From NCBI RefSeq assembly GCF_024713945.1, contig NC_134684.1, forward strand, positions 3,851,001 through 3,915,000: a DNA stretch of 64,000 bases. Direction: 5' to 3'. Below, in pieces: positions 1-14,179 of this stretch. Position 1 is the stretch's first letter. Every line of letters begins with the position of its first letter. The notes under the pieces are model-generated. The model did no database searches, was not told where the DNA came from, and saw nothing but the letters and a program-made list of their open reading frames with translations. Position numbers and translations under genes: made by a program. Source of the stretch: Dermatophagoides farinae. Lineage: Eukaryota; Arthropoda; Arachnida; Sarcoptiformes; Pyroglyphidae.

Positions 1-3000
1 AATTATTCGTTGTTTTGCAAAAAAAAAGAGAAAAAAAAATTCATCAAAAGGTCGTTCGATGTGTTTGCGTTTTCATCGATAAACATTCATTCAAATTTCA
101 TCAATCAAATATGTGTGTTGCAATTTTGTCATTCATTTTCTTTTATTTATATGATAATAAGGATAAACATTGACGATGATTTACTTATTGGAATGATAAT
201 GTTTATTTTTAATTAAAGATGGATTATCTATGCATTATTATTATGTTATGTAACAAAGACATTATATCGTTAATAATAAGAAAAAAAAAAGAAAAAGAAT
301 CATGAATATTTTTGTCTTTTTCTTTTTTTACGAATAATAATGATGAATAATCCACACAGACACATGAATTACATGTCGTCGACAAACAAATAGTTTTTTT
401 CCACAAATCATCATTTGTACACACATACAAATAACGATCAAAAACAATGGGCGTGTATTTGTACATGGACAACCAACCAACCAACCAACCAAAACAAAAC
501 AAAAATAGGAAGTTAATTGATAGAAAAAGGCGACAAAGAAAAAAAAACACGGTAAAACAAAACATTCATACATTTGAATAGGTCACATCAATCGTTCAAA
601 TTTACAAATAATCATACAACAACAAGCAAAGGAACAAACTGTAAACATTATAGACTGGTTTGCAAAAAAAAAACTCATCACCCGGGAATGAAAAAAAGAA
701 GAAAAAAAATCAAGATAGAATCATCATTGTCATTAGACTTTTATTTTATTGTTACTATGTGTGTTCCGAACCAAAATGAAAGATCCAGAAATAAATGGAA
801 TCGAATCGGCACCATTTTGGAACAAGAACTGATATAATCTTTGTATAGCAACTATGTTTTTTTCTAATTCACTGGTGAAACAAGTGTACCATTTATTCAT
901 TCATTCCATTGTTGAATTCGAAATTATATGAAATCTTGATTCCATTTAACTAGGGATAACAGACACACACACACACACTTATGGATCGACAAGATCATTA
1001 TGGTTAAACAACAAAACTATGATGTTGTGAATAGTCAGATGATGATGATGATGATGATGATAATTTGTTCGAAATGACCATACTATTTCTACTCTAATTA
1101 TCGAATCATCCGTTGGCACCATCGATCAATGTTGTTTTTGGTTGTGCTGTGCTGTACTGTGTTAATGTTAACTAACAAAAACAGAATAAAAATGACAAAA
1201 CTAGAAATTGTTTTTCGATTGTAAACAAAAAGTGAACAAAACGGTATTCATCATCATCACCATCATTAGTCGTTTGTTCAAATATGAATTTTTGTTGTTG
1301 TTGTTGTTGTTGCTCGGATAAATACAAAAAGCAAAACAAACAAGGCATACAATTTATTTTGACACACACACACACACATAGTGTTTCTAGAACATAGTAC
1401 TGGATTATTATTATTATTCAGGAAAAATGGACTTTCTTATGAAAATTTTGTGTGTGTGTGTGTATGGACCGGTTTGAATTTTTTTTTTTCATTTTGTTTT
1501 GTTTTTCATTCCAATATTGTTCCATGGAAAGCATTTTTTGATTATTTAATTTCATTTCACTTCAATGGCAACATTGCACATTTTTATATGTATGTTTTTT
1601 TTTCATCAACAAAAAAATTTTTCCTACAAAATACATACACACACACACACAGTCGAAGCAGAAAAAAAACTTAAAAGTCTGAAAAACTAAAGAGAATCCA
1701 AAGAATTGACTCGGCCAACAACAACAACAACAAAATGACCACCGCCACCACCATCATTATTATGTATTTCAAATACTTCAACGTTTTGTTATTTTTCATT
1801 TGAAACTTTTTATTTTGTTTTTTTTTCTCTTTTTTTTTGGTCTCAAAAACTAAATAATAAGGTTACTGCATATTGTTTTTTTGGGGGCATCTTTTCATCT
1901 TTGAACAAAAGCTAGAATAAGTTTTTTTTTCATTTCTTCATTGCCAAACTACTGGCCACTGTGGTGGTCCAAATAATTATAGTTGTCCTAATATTTGGAT
2001 CATATACGTAAGTTCATACATTCCGGTTTTTCATTCCAGAATCTAAATGTATTCGATGGATTCTGTGATGCCGATTATTTAAACGATTATTCGACGACAT
2101 AACAAAAAGATAAACAGAGTCATGATGATGTTGATGATGATTATATGTTTCATATGTTTTTTTTTTGTTTCAAATCATCAAAACAAACAAACAAATAAAA
2201 AAAAACATGCACACACACACACACATGAATGATTATTGCATCAAACAATATATTGTTTAGACAATTGCTGAGTGATGATAAAGTCGTCGTCGTCGTTGTA
2301 GTAGCAGAATTTCAAAATTTTGTCAATTGAATAAATTTTTTACATTTTCAAATAATAAAAAAAAATTATCATGCTCCCACATCATGTAAATGATTCATTT
2401 ATGGTACAACGAAAATAAAAATGAATGGAATGAATCTAGAATTTTCCATTTCGTTTCCAGAAATATATGGTGTTGATGGAAAATGATTTTTTGTAAAATA
2501 AATGACATATGGATAATCATCATGTGATTCTATCCAAACACAACATTAGGGTCATAAAATGGTAAAAAAAAACAACAACAACAACAAAATAAAACAATCG
2601 ACAGACAACAACAATTTTTGATTTGTACCGAAACATAACCATTATATATTGATGATATATATGGTATAGATATTCAATCGGTAATTCGTTTATGTTCAAA
2701 TTACAGACAAAAAAAAGGGAAGCAAACAAACAGAATTGAAAATTGAAAATTTCTCATTAAAATGAAATTTTTACTGATAACCAACCAGGCCAATCACTCA
2801 ACTATATTATGATTTTTACAATTGCTTGTTTCATAACCGTACAAATTGATGGTTTTTCAACTGGCCAAAATTTAACATGACATGAAGCAATGATGATGAT
2901 TAGGATGATGATGAACAAAACTAAACTAAATAAAAAATAAAAAATTCAAGCCCGCTGGTAATATCATCATCATCATCATCGTTTTTTTTTACAATCTAAA

Positions 3001-6000
3001 AACCCAACGTTTTTCCGTACAAAATGCATTTCATATCGTGTTTGATATTATTAGGAGCCAAGAAATAAGATGAGAAAAAAATTTTTTTTTTTTTTGAGAA
3101 ATGTGAAAAAAAACTGAAATAAAATTTAGATTATTATTTTATTATATTACATCACATCACACACATCATACACACACACACACACTGAGACATGGTGGGA
3201 TTATTATTTATTTAAGGCTATGAATCTTTGCGGCCAGTGAAAAAAAAACAAACTGAATGAATGGATGGAACATTCACATAGATAGAATTCGATGGCCATA
3301 GAAAAATGATGATGATGATGACCAATGGGCCCAAGAAGTAAAGAAAAGAATTATGGCTTGAAAAAAAATCCAGAAATTTGGTTCTGTTGTGGTTGTTGTT
3401 GTTGTTTAGAAATTTATGAAATATAAAAAAAAAAATTTAAACTTTTTTCACTTCAATTTTAACCTAGTTTCAGTAGTTCAATGTATATTCTTTTCGCCAA
3501 AAAAAAAATGTTATTTTTTCCTGTGTTTCCATATCCATATCGCACGCACACATACACATACAATGTGTGCAATGGCCAAATGGGAATTGATGAAAACGGC
3601 GCGAAAATTTTCATTTTCATTTTTATTTTCGTTTATTTTATGATTTTTTTTTCACACTTTTTTTTCGGATATTGTTGTCGGCCGCTAGCTAGACTATTTT
3701 TTTTTTGTTCATTTCATCATTCGTATCGAAATGGATGAATGATAGTTACCACATACACATATTATCAATGTATTTGTATGGGGGTTGGTAGAGGGCAGGT
3801 AGATTGATGTTATTAGATTTTTTTTACTTTCGATCTACTTTCTTATTTCATTCAAGTATTGAAATTTTCTATTTATTTTTTTCTTTGTTGTTGTTGTTGT
3901 TGTTGTTGGCTGCTGTAATTCGACAGTATTGCTATTATTGAAAAAACATCTAGACTATAATAACACCACACATTATAGTGTACAACTAAAGATTACAAAT
4001 CACAAAAAAAAAATTTTTTTTTTCCTTTATAACACCTATATTTTTTTTTTGTTCGATTCAATCCATCTATAATATCAATTTTTGTTTTCTGGTTAGAACC
4101 ATACACAAGTTATAAATCGAGGTATTAAGAGGAAACATATGAGAAATAGAAAAGAAAGAAATGAAAACTTTCATCATCATCATCATCATCAATGGATGGA
4201 GGGGTACAAAATGGTCCAAAAACTTTTTTTTTTTGTTTGGAACAATTGATGATGATGATAACAACAACAATAAAAGGTGAATGAAAAGTGGTTAATAATC
4301 ATCGCAGACACACACACTTGTTTTTTTTGTTATTTTGAAAGAAAAAAAAAACATGTGGCTTATTTCACAAGCCCATAATAATGGATTGAATTGTTTTTTT
4401 TTTTTTGGCCCAGGTTGAAGAGGTTATATTGTGCCAAAAATAAAACTGTTATTTCAACTGAATCAAAATGGACAAGTAAGTAATGTGGTGGTGGTGGTGG
4501 TGGTGTTTGAATTTCATTGATTGTTGATGAAAAATTGGATTCAACGACAATGATAATAATTGGGTGAATCAATTCACAAGAATCTCTTTCTCTCTCTCTC
4601 TATATTGATATTTAGATGATTCATGATTCTTTTATTGTCAATTAGATTCTTGAATCAAAAATAAATCATGATGATGATGACAGCTATCATTATCATTGAT
4701 TAAAAAGTTTTTTTGGCCACGATTTTGATATGATAAGACAAAGTAAAAAAAAAACTATTAAATTCACAATTTCTTTTCAACGAATACCAGCTCCGAATAT
4801 TCGTTATGAAAATGTATTCATTGTGTTTGCCTGTTTGTTTGTTTGTTGAGAAATTCCAATGATTATTTGAATGTTTTCATTATTACACTGGTGTTGATAA
4901 TCAAAAAAAATGGAACAAAGTTATGTTTTGGGTGTTTGTTTTTGTTTTTTGTTTCTGGGTGGCAAGACAAAAAAAATTTTCAAAATATGCCCTTTGGGTT
5001 ATTAATTTCAAAAACAACAATGATTATGATGAATGAAAATCAACAGCAGCAGCTGCAGCAGTATACGCCCATCCATCAACTACTACCAAACCATTGTGAT
5101 GAACAGGAAAAAAATTCAAACGGCATTTTTATGCAAATTCATCATCATATATATGAATTGCATTCTATTTCTCAAATCGAGAATTAAATTCCATATATAT
5201 AATTATTGAGTGTTTTTTTTATGAGTTTTTTTTGTGGAATTTTTGTTATTTATTCTTTCATTCTTTGTAATTTAAATATATATATCAAATGTTCAGATAA
5301 TGAACAGAATTGTTATCATCATTTCCATTCGACAAACGAATATGATAATAATTCTATTGACCATGATCATGGGTCAGTGTCTTTATTATCATTATCATTA
5401 TGATTTTTGTTTTGTCCAATGTTTGACAGTTTTGAATGCAAATGATTTAGTACAGAATCATATGGTATGGAAAACTTTTGTCTGTGTGCATATGTATGTT
5501 TGTATGTCAATAATTTATCTATTATGGCCACAACATTTCATTGTTGTGTAATGTAGAATTTATAGTGATAATTGAGAATTTTTTTTTCTCTCTCTCTCTT
5601 TCTCTCATTGAAATATCAATCAACCGATGATCGTTAAAAAAAATCTTTGAATGCTATCAATTTGTTGATTATTTATTCAATGTTCCGTGATGGTTGAAAC
5701 AAACAAACAAACAAAAAAAAATTTTCAAAAATTCCACATACTTTCTCCATACTGTGTATACACAAATTCAAATAAATGATAAATTGATAACTTTTGTCCG
5801 AATCATTTGTTTCTTAACACAGCACAGGCTATATATATATTATTCACTTTAAATGTTTTTTTTTCTTTTTTTGTTACAATTTTCACCATTTATACACATA
5901 GTATATATATTCATTCACTTTTTTTTTATATTCTCATTTCTCATTATCCATTCGATGTGTGGACTAGATTAGCATTAGTACCACCACCATGATGATGTAA

Positions 6001-6214
6001 AGGCAATGAATGAATATAGCGATGATGATGATGATGATGATGATAGTAGATAGCGACGAACACAAACGATATTAATAGCCATCAATTTATTATGATGATG
6101 ATTACCCCAAAAAAAAACTATGTATGTACATTCTTTTTTGTTTCTTTTCCAATTCTTTCTTTATTCCATGTGTGTGTGTGTGCGTGTGTATCCATATACA
6201 TCCACTATATATCT

Positions 6215-6218
<4 letters not shown>

Positions 6219-6250
<32 letters not shown>
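6219..6250. repeat. (AC)16 microsatellite
   Basis: Uninterrupted CA/TG dinucleotide tract of 32 bases, the longest CA run seen in the left part of the window. It lies in non-coding sequence. Confidence 0.95.
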
Positions 6251-6252
<2 letters not shown>

Positions 6253-9200
6253 TTGATTCATAATTCTTTTTTTTTCAGGAATTCTCCAAAGAGATAATAA
6301 TGTTTACCCATACAAGAATTTTTTTCATTTGTTGTTGTTTTTTCGTTCTTTCTTTCGTACCTACATAGTTTCTGTTTTGTTTAGTTAGTAGCTAACAACA
6401 ACAAAAAAAAAGATTCCAAAGGAATGATGCAATTATACATATCATCATCATACAACACACAATACAGCAATATGGTTACAATTCTGTTTTTTTTTCCTGA
6501 CTACCAATGTACGTGTGTCTGTGTATGTGTGTGAACATGAAAAATGTGCAAAAAAGTTGGATTTTGGAACAAAAAAAAAAAAAAACAAAAAAATAAACTG
6601 GGATTCAGCAGTATCAAGTTAGTGTAAAATAGTAGAGTTATTCATTCAGTGAAAAAATTTTCTTTAAAAAAAAATTTTTTTTTTGTTTATAACATGGTAA
6701 AGTTTGATTATATCATTAGTTTCATCAATCTAAACTAAAAAACTTGACTACTGGATTCTATTATCATTGCTTTGTGTTTCTAAGATTTACACACACACAC
6801 ACACACATACACCAAGTTTTTGAATTAATTTTGCCCATTTTTCCATTCTAAACTAGCATCCTTTTTTTCCATGTTTGTTTCAATTTTTTGTTGTTGTTGT
6901 TGTTGTTGTTATTTTGTTCTCGGGTAACCGATAATGTGACGAAAGAAAAAGATTACGATTGATTTCCAAGAACCGAGAAACAAAAAAAAAAAAAACGAAT
7001 CAGCCCGATTCTTTGGATAAATGCAGAGCTGTCCGAGAATTTTTTTTTTTTGCGAATGAGAAAAACAACAAAAACAACCGACAACCGACAAAAAAAAAAT
7101 AAATCCATTTTGATTATCATCAGTAAGTAACTAAATGAACACAAAAAAAATGTTGAAAGTAAAAGTTTGGTTTGCCTGAGTTGTTGTTGTTGTTGTGTTC
7201 ACATTTTTTTTTCTCTTTCTCTTTAGAGATTTATCACTTGAATCACATATATCTTTTCTTTGAACGGCTTAAATTGATCCGCCGATTTTGTTTTTTCGCT
7301 TCTTTCTAGCACACATAAACGCACACACACACACACACGCAAACATCCGCAAATTCTTGCCCCTTCGCATACATTTATTTCTAAGCTGTTAATAATAACT
7401 ACGATGATGATGATGATGATGATGTAAGAATCCGGTATCTATGTTTTACTTAATGAATAAGTTATGATGATTTACAGCGAGAGATAAAGAGATAAAAATA
7501 TTTCTATCAGGAGAAAAAAATTCTGATGACAACTACGAACACAATATCGATGAATCGTTTGTTATATAACAGATGATCTAAATCCGGTGTCCATTAATTT
7601 TTTTGTTTATTCATAGTCAGATCTATTCAGCCATCCAACTGGGGATATTAAAACAAAGTGATTTTTAATGTCTAACTCACTCACACTTCACACTTTATAC
7701 ACTTTTATTTTTCATACGAATTTTTGTGTGTACCGTCATCATTAAATTTGATTTGCAATTTTTCTTTTCATGAAAAAATGAATTCCAGCGAATGTAGAAA
7801 ATGAACAAACTAAATGAGAAATAAATTATTTAAAAAAATTCATCATTTTCATTCATTCGTTCAGTTGAAATTTTTTTTCCTTTTGACAATTAAATTCTGT
7901 AGCAAAAAGAATCATGTACATCGTTTACACATCATGTGATGATTTTGAATTCATTTTTTTTTCGTTTGAAATAGTACAAAACACCATGAATCGAATCGAT
8001 CATGTCAATGCAAGTGTTAAACTCATATGAACTCGAATGTTTCAAGCCACTTTGATCGGATTTTCAAACAAACAAAACAAAACAAAAAAAATTGAATCCA
8101 ATATTTATTTATTTTAGCCAGGAAAAAAAATATCCATCAACACGAGAATCACACAACAACAACAACAACAACAAAAAAACACAATTGCAGCGAATCGGTT
8201 CAATGGACATCTAACTGGACTTGACTTGATTCTAATAGAATGGCTAGAATTTCTACACTTGGCATATAGTAAATGTGGAAATGCATACAAATATTTCATT
8301 TGTCCACAATATATATATATATATCCAAAAATACCAAACGAAAAGAAAAAAGTAAACCATCTTTGTCGTTTGTTGTGTTGTGTTGTGTTAAATTGATTTA
8401 GTTTTTTTTTCAAATGTCTTTTTTTTCTTGCTACGCACACAGTCACTATTCATCACATTGATTTCTTCATCATCACCAAATAGGAAAAAAAATACGAGTG
8501 CGAAGAAAAAAAAATCGAAAGTACCCAATTTATTCTTTCAAACGACAACAACAACAACAACAGCGACAACAATAACTTGGTTAAAGTGTAAAGTATCTTT
8601 TCTTCACATCCAAAGTTTAAAAAAAAAATTCATTTCTTTCTCTCTCTCTCTCTCTCTAGCTATCTGTGTGTTTACTTTGCATTGAATAGAATCTATGGAT
8701 GTTCTGTTTCTGTTTCTGTTTGAGAATCAATTCCCGGTTATCGAATGAAAAAACAAAACAAAAACAGGACAGATCCATTTATGTGTTTGTGCATTGTGTT
8801 GTTATTGCATTCCATTTAATGTGTTTAAATTGTTTCTCGAATTTTAAAAATAAAGTAGTAATTTTAAATGTTTTTTTTCTGTTTTTAAAAAAAAAATTTT
8901 CACATTTTGACCTTTACTGTAATTCAGTTAGCTAAAGAGAGAGAGAGAGAAAGAGAGAAAATCAAAAAAAATTGGTCGTCAATTGATTGTATTGAAGGTA
9001 TTGATTTCCAATATAAATAGATTTTTGTTCTTCATCAATGAGCCATTTTCCAAATTTGATGAGCCGAAAATGTCCAAAAGAAGAAGAAGACAATGGAAAA
9101 AAAGTTTCAAGAAACAAAATGGCTTAATTACGTGTTTTTTTTGTCATAAAAAAAAGAAGAATCTTTCTGGTCGTTTTTCGGGTCAACGAAACGAATAGAA

Positions 9201-12200
9201 AAAAAAAGTATCATCATTTTTTTTTGGTTAATCTAATTTTTGGAACGATTTTTTTTTATTATTATCTTGCCACACACACACACACGAATGACAATATCGA
9301 TCTGGAAATTTTTAATGTTTTTGTTTTCTGAATTTTTATTCACATTTAAAATTTCTTCAATTTAACATTGTACATTGTGCAAATTTTTCCAGTTTGGTGG
9401 AAAATTTTCCGTTTGTTTGATTGTCGAAGAATGAAAAAAGGCTAATTAAAGTGAAAAAAAAATTAGAAAATGGCGATGAAAATTTTTCTGTGCGAAAGAA
9501 ATTCATTCAAATCGTTTCAATTCCGTAATTCCGTGCACAGAACACAGCGATAATGATGATGATGATAATGTAATTTTTTTTTTCATTTAGAAATGAAAAA
9601 AAAACCAAAACCAAAAAAAAAAGAAGAAATTTACATTTAGCCTTTGGCCAGAAAAACCAGTGTAAAGTCTTGCACATTTTATTTCTTTCATTGCCAATCA
9701 TTACGATATTCATTTCTTATTTGAAACAAAAAAAAAAAAAAAATTTTTGTTTCATAACAAGATATGGGAAACGTACAAATATGAAAAAAAACTACAATCA
9801 AGGGAAAAAAATGTCATTTTTATACCCGTCATCATTACCATTATCATCACCATCATCATCATCAGTATTAATAGCGATGATGATGATGATGATGATGAGC
9901 AATATAATGTTTATGTAGCGTTAATAACAAACTATACACTAACCTTTTGTTCATGCTGGAACGCCAAATTGAGACATTCACAACAACAACAACAACAACA
10001 AAACGGAATGAATTGGAACAAATAACCAACATGGAAATTCAGTGACTTGGCAATAATAGCCATCCATATATATGGATTCATATATGTATATATGACAACC
10101 AATGTTCAATTGTCACCATGTCGTTCTTCATTGTAAGTTGTTTGTCGTCTTTCATTCATTTCATTGTTGTTGTTGTTATTATAAATGTTCATTGTAGCAT
10201 TTAAAAATATAATATCCCATAGGAAAGAGTGTAAAAGATATTCATCTAATAAGTTAATAAACGAAGTTTCAATGGTTCAAATGAAAAGATCAAGATCGGC
10301 CATAGATCCATATATAAGCATCTTATTCATCGATAATAAGAATCAAAAAATTTTTTTTTGGCCGCTATATATGGACTGATTGCTTTATCTCAAATCACAT
10401 CTGATACATTCTTAATGACGAAACATTCAACAACATGATTCTCCGCTGTTGTTGTCGTTGTCGTTGTTGTTGTTGAATAGAGTCAATTGACAATTGATAT
10501 CAGAATTTTATTGCCAAAAACGGTTGTTCGAATCCAACTCGATACTGAATCAACAATGATTGTGAACAACAACGACAACAACGACAACAACAACAACAAC
10601 AACAAGGAAATAAAAGAAAAAAAATCTCTTGCACCATCATCATCACTACAATCACAATCCCCGATTTGAGATGTGATACGGAATATTCCGGATTCCGTTC
10701 CATTGGGCACACACATATACACAGTTTTCACCACTATTATTATGATGACGATTTTACAAGTAATTGTATTATTAGGTAGTATTAGTTTGTTTTGATTTAT
10801 CTATCTATATGGTTGAAAAGCAAGCAAAAGAAATGGAAGAAAAAATTTATCTCAATTCACTCAACACACACACACACACGTATCGAATATTATTTTTGAT
10901 AAGAATTTTTCATCGATTATATCGATTCAAACATAATTCGTATTTGCTTTGTGTGTGTGTTGGTTTGTGTGTGTTTGAAAGTTTTATCCTACACTAAATC
11001 GATGTATATTATAAATGGTGAATAATATGCTATGATGATGATGATGATGATTGAATCGAATATATACACAAAGAAAGAAAGATTTAATGGATTTCATCAT
11101 CCTATTGTCCAGTTCATGTATTTGTTTGTATATATATGGTATGTATGTATGTGGTGACTGTTGTTGTTGTTGTTGTTGTTCAAAAGAAAATCAATTGACA
11201 TTGAACCAACAAATGAATGAATGAATGGATGAATTGATTCAATTTGAATGGCAAAAAAAAAAAAAAACAAAATGGATGCAATTGTGAAAACTAATGTACC
11301 AATGTGATTGATTCAATTAGTTTTGATGTTGTGACAAATATGAAAAACTCAACGTGTGTTTACATAACAAACAGATCAACGAATGGAATCTTAAATGAGA
11401 AATGAGATGATTCTTACATGATGAATATTCAATTGGTTTTGATCATCATCATCATCATCATCATTATTCAATGTTGAAAAAAATGATGAAAAAAAAACAC
11501 AAAAAATTCTTGTTGAACTTTATAACTGGAAATAATAATAGTTTTGGCCATTTGCATTTTTTTTTTGTTTTGTTTTGTTATCATAAGTAGTTGTGGTCTT
11601 GTTTTCATTTCTGTTTTTTTTCCATATTTTTCAAGCGGCAGCTGGCATTAATGTTTTTTTTTCTGTTTTTGTTTTGATTTTCAAGAATCCAAATTTTTAT
11701 TTCCAGTTCATTTTCCAAAAATATAAAAACAAAAACAAAAACAAAACTGCAAAAATTTGAAAATCATCAACTATCCCAACTATGCACATTATCATATTTC
11801 ATTTGTTTTGGTTTGGTTTTGGTTCTGTTTTTTTCTTTGAAAATTTCAATGAATTTGAGGTCCACATTATATTTGCTGGACAATACCAAATATTTCGCAT
11901 GCGTACGATTATGTAATGAATGAATAAATTTTTTTTTTTGTGTGTGTGTGTGTGATGAGTAGAGCAATTAAAAAAAAACTCTTGAACCTCTCAATTCAAT
12001 AATTTTCTTCCACCTAAATAACAATAAATATACTGTCATGATGATGACCAGAGAGAACAGAAAAAAAACTACATTTAGAATACCCGATGGAAGATCCATT
12101 TATTACAACACACACACATACACAAAAAAAAAATTTCATTCTGTGACATAACTTCACTGTCCTCTTCTTTTTCCCCCAAGGGGTTAGGTTATGGAAAAAA

Positions 12201-14137
12201 TTAAATAAAAAAAAAACAAATTCAACCTATGGATTCCGTAAAACTCTGTTTTTTTATTTATTGTTAATATCATTTCATTTTTTTTTTTTTTTTGATGGTT
12301 GATAGTCAATTGCTCAATGTGTGTGTGTTTATGATGAACAAATTCATTCATGACCATTATGTATAATTATCATAAATCCATGTACCGTAAATACGACACA
12401 CACACACACACGAGATTTTTTCATTGGAAATGACAACAACAACAACAACGAAAATCTATGGACGTTGGTAGGTATTTATTTTGATCATCATCGTCCAGAA
12501 AAAAAAACTCGGCTACCAATCCAATTTTTTGATTCACCTTTTTTGTTGATTAATCAAATTTTTTTTTTGGCGAACAAGAAACATGAAAAAAATGATGGAA
12601 AAAGGGGGATATAAAATATGTAAATCATAAATATCGTTACACTGATGTTTGATGCAATTCAATTTCCATCATCATCCATATCAATGTGTTCGACATTATC
12701 TTATCTTTAGTTTTTTTTTGTTTTTGTTCGTTGGCAATCAATTTTCTTCTTAGCTTCATTATTATCATCGTATTGCCTGTCAATTTATTTTTAATTATTT
12801 TTGTTGTTGTTGTTACATCTTTTCCTATTCCTGAAAACAAAACGCCATTCTAGGTCTACTTTTTTTCGGGTTTGAACTTTTTTTTTCCTCTATTTATAAG
12901 AGTCACTTGAAAAACACGTTTAAATAGTTAGTTGCCACCACCATCATCACCACCATCATCATCATTGTATTGATGGGCAATTTTCTTGATTACCAAGTAT
13001 CGATATATATCGGTATTATATTCGATATAATTCACCATAGTTTTCCAAAAAAGGTGCCCATCGATAATGATGATATACAAAAAGTGAAAAAAAAGTAATA
13101 ATAACATATATATTTTTTTGTTTCTCTTTCTCTCATCTTCGTACTTTGAGAGTTTCAAGTATATTTCTCTCTGTCTGTCTCTCTTTTTATTTTCCATTAA
13201 ACTTTCCACTATTATCTGGTTTCTGGTATCCTCTCTGTCGTAAAAATAGGCGTTTCGGGAGGCGTTTTGTTTTCAACAACAACAACAACAAAAATGACGA
13301 AAAAAAAACGAAAAACTTTTTATTATCTAAGTTGATCAATTCTTTTTTTTAAAAAAAATACTTTCTTCTCTTCCTGTATTTGTTATTAATTTTTTTTTCT
13401 CCCATTTCATTGATTCCATAATAATGATGATGATGATGATTATGATCGAAATTCATTCATTCCGTACGTATACGTATGTAGTGGACTACATTTCATAATT
13501 AATAATTTTTTTTTCTTACATTATTCCAGTCTATCATATATGTACACGATTCTGATGATGATGATGATGATGATGATAATAATCATCTGAAATGATTAAT
13601 TATCTCGTTATTCGTTTCGGTTGGAAAGTGGAAAGTGGTTTTTTTTCACCATCATCATCATCATTATTATATTGAACACAACAACAAGTACAATAAATTT
13701 TTTTTTCATACATTCTACCACTGAAAAGTTGGTTTGGTTGGTTGGATTGATTTTTTGTTGTTGTTGTTTTATTTCTTTAAAAATTCTGTTCAGAATTTGA
13801 AATTTTTTTTCTCACTATTCCTTATTAAATAATTGCGTTTCCGGCACCAGAATCGTATTCATTACAGAAATGAGTAAAATTCAAGACCCATTGGATGATA
13901 CCAATGTTTGACCTAAAAGATTCTCTCTCTCTCTCTGTGTGTATGTGTGTTTATGTGTTTCTGTTACTTTGAATAACCAGAAATATAACCATTTAAAACG
14001 TGTACAAATAATAATAATCTATATATATCCACATTCACATTTGTACCATAAGTAATTCCATCATAAACATTACAAAACCACAAATATATTCTATTCGTTT
14101 TCGTTTTATTTCTTGTCGAATTTGTTTTCTTTCGGTA

Positions 14138-14142
<5 letters not shown>

Positions 14143-14178
<36 letters not shown>
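14143..14178. repeat. (GT)18 microsatellite
   Basis: Uninterrupted GT tract of 36 bases in non-coding sequence. Likely length-polymorphic. Confidence 0.95.

Positions 14179-14179
<1 letters not shown>

Noticed and set aside
10675-10705. Heat-shock-like GAA/TTC inverted motif
   Set aside because: Only two perfect units, the third is degenerate, and no promoter is next to it.
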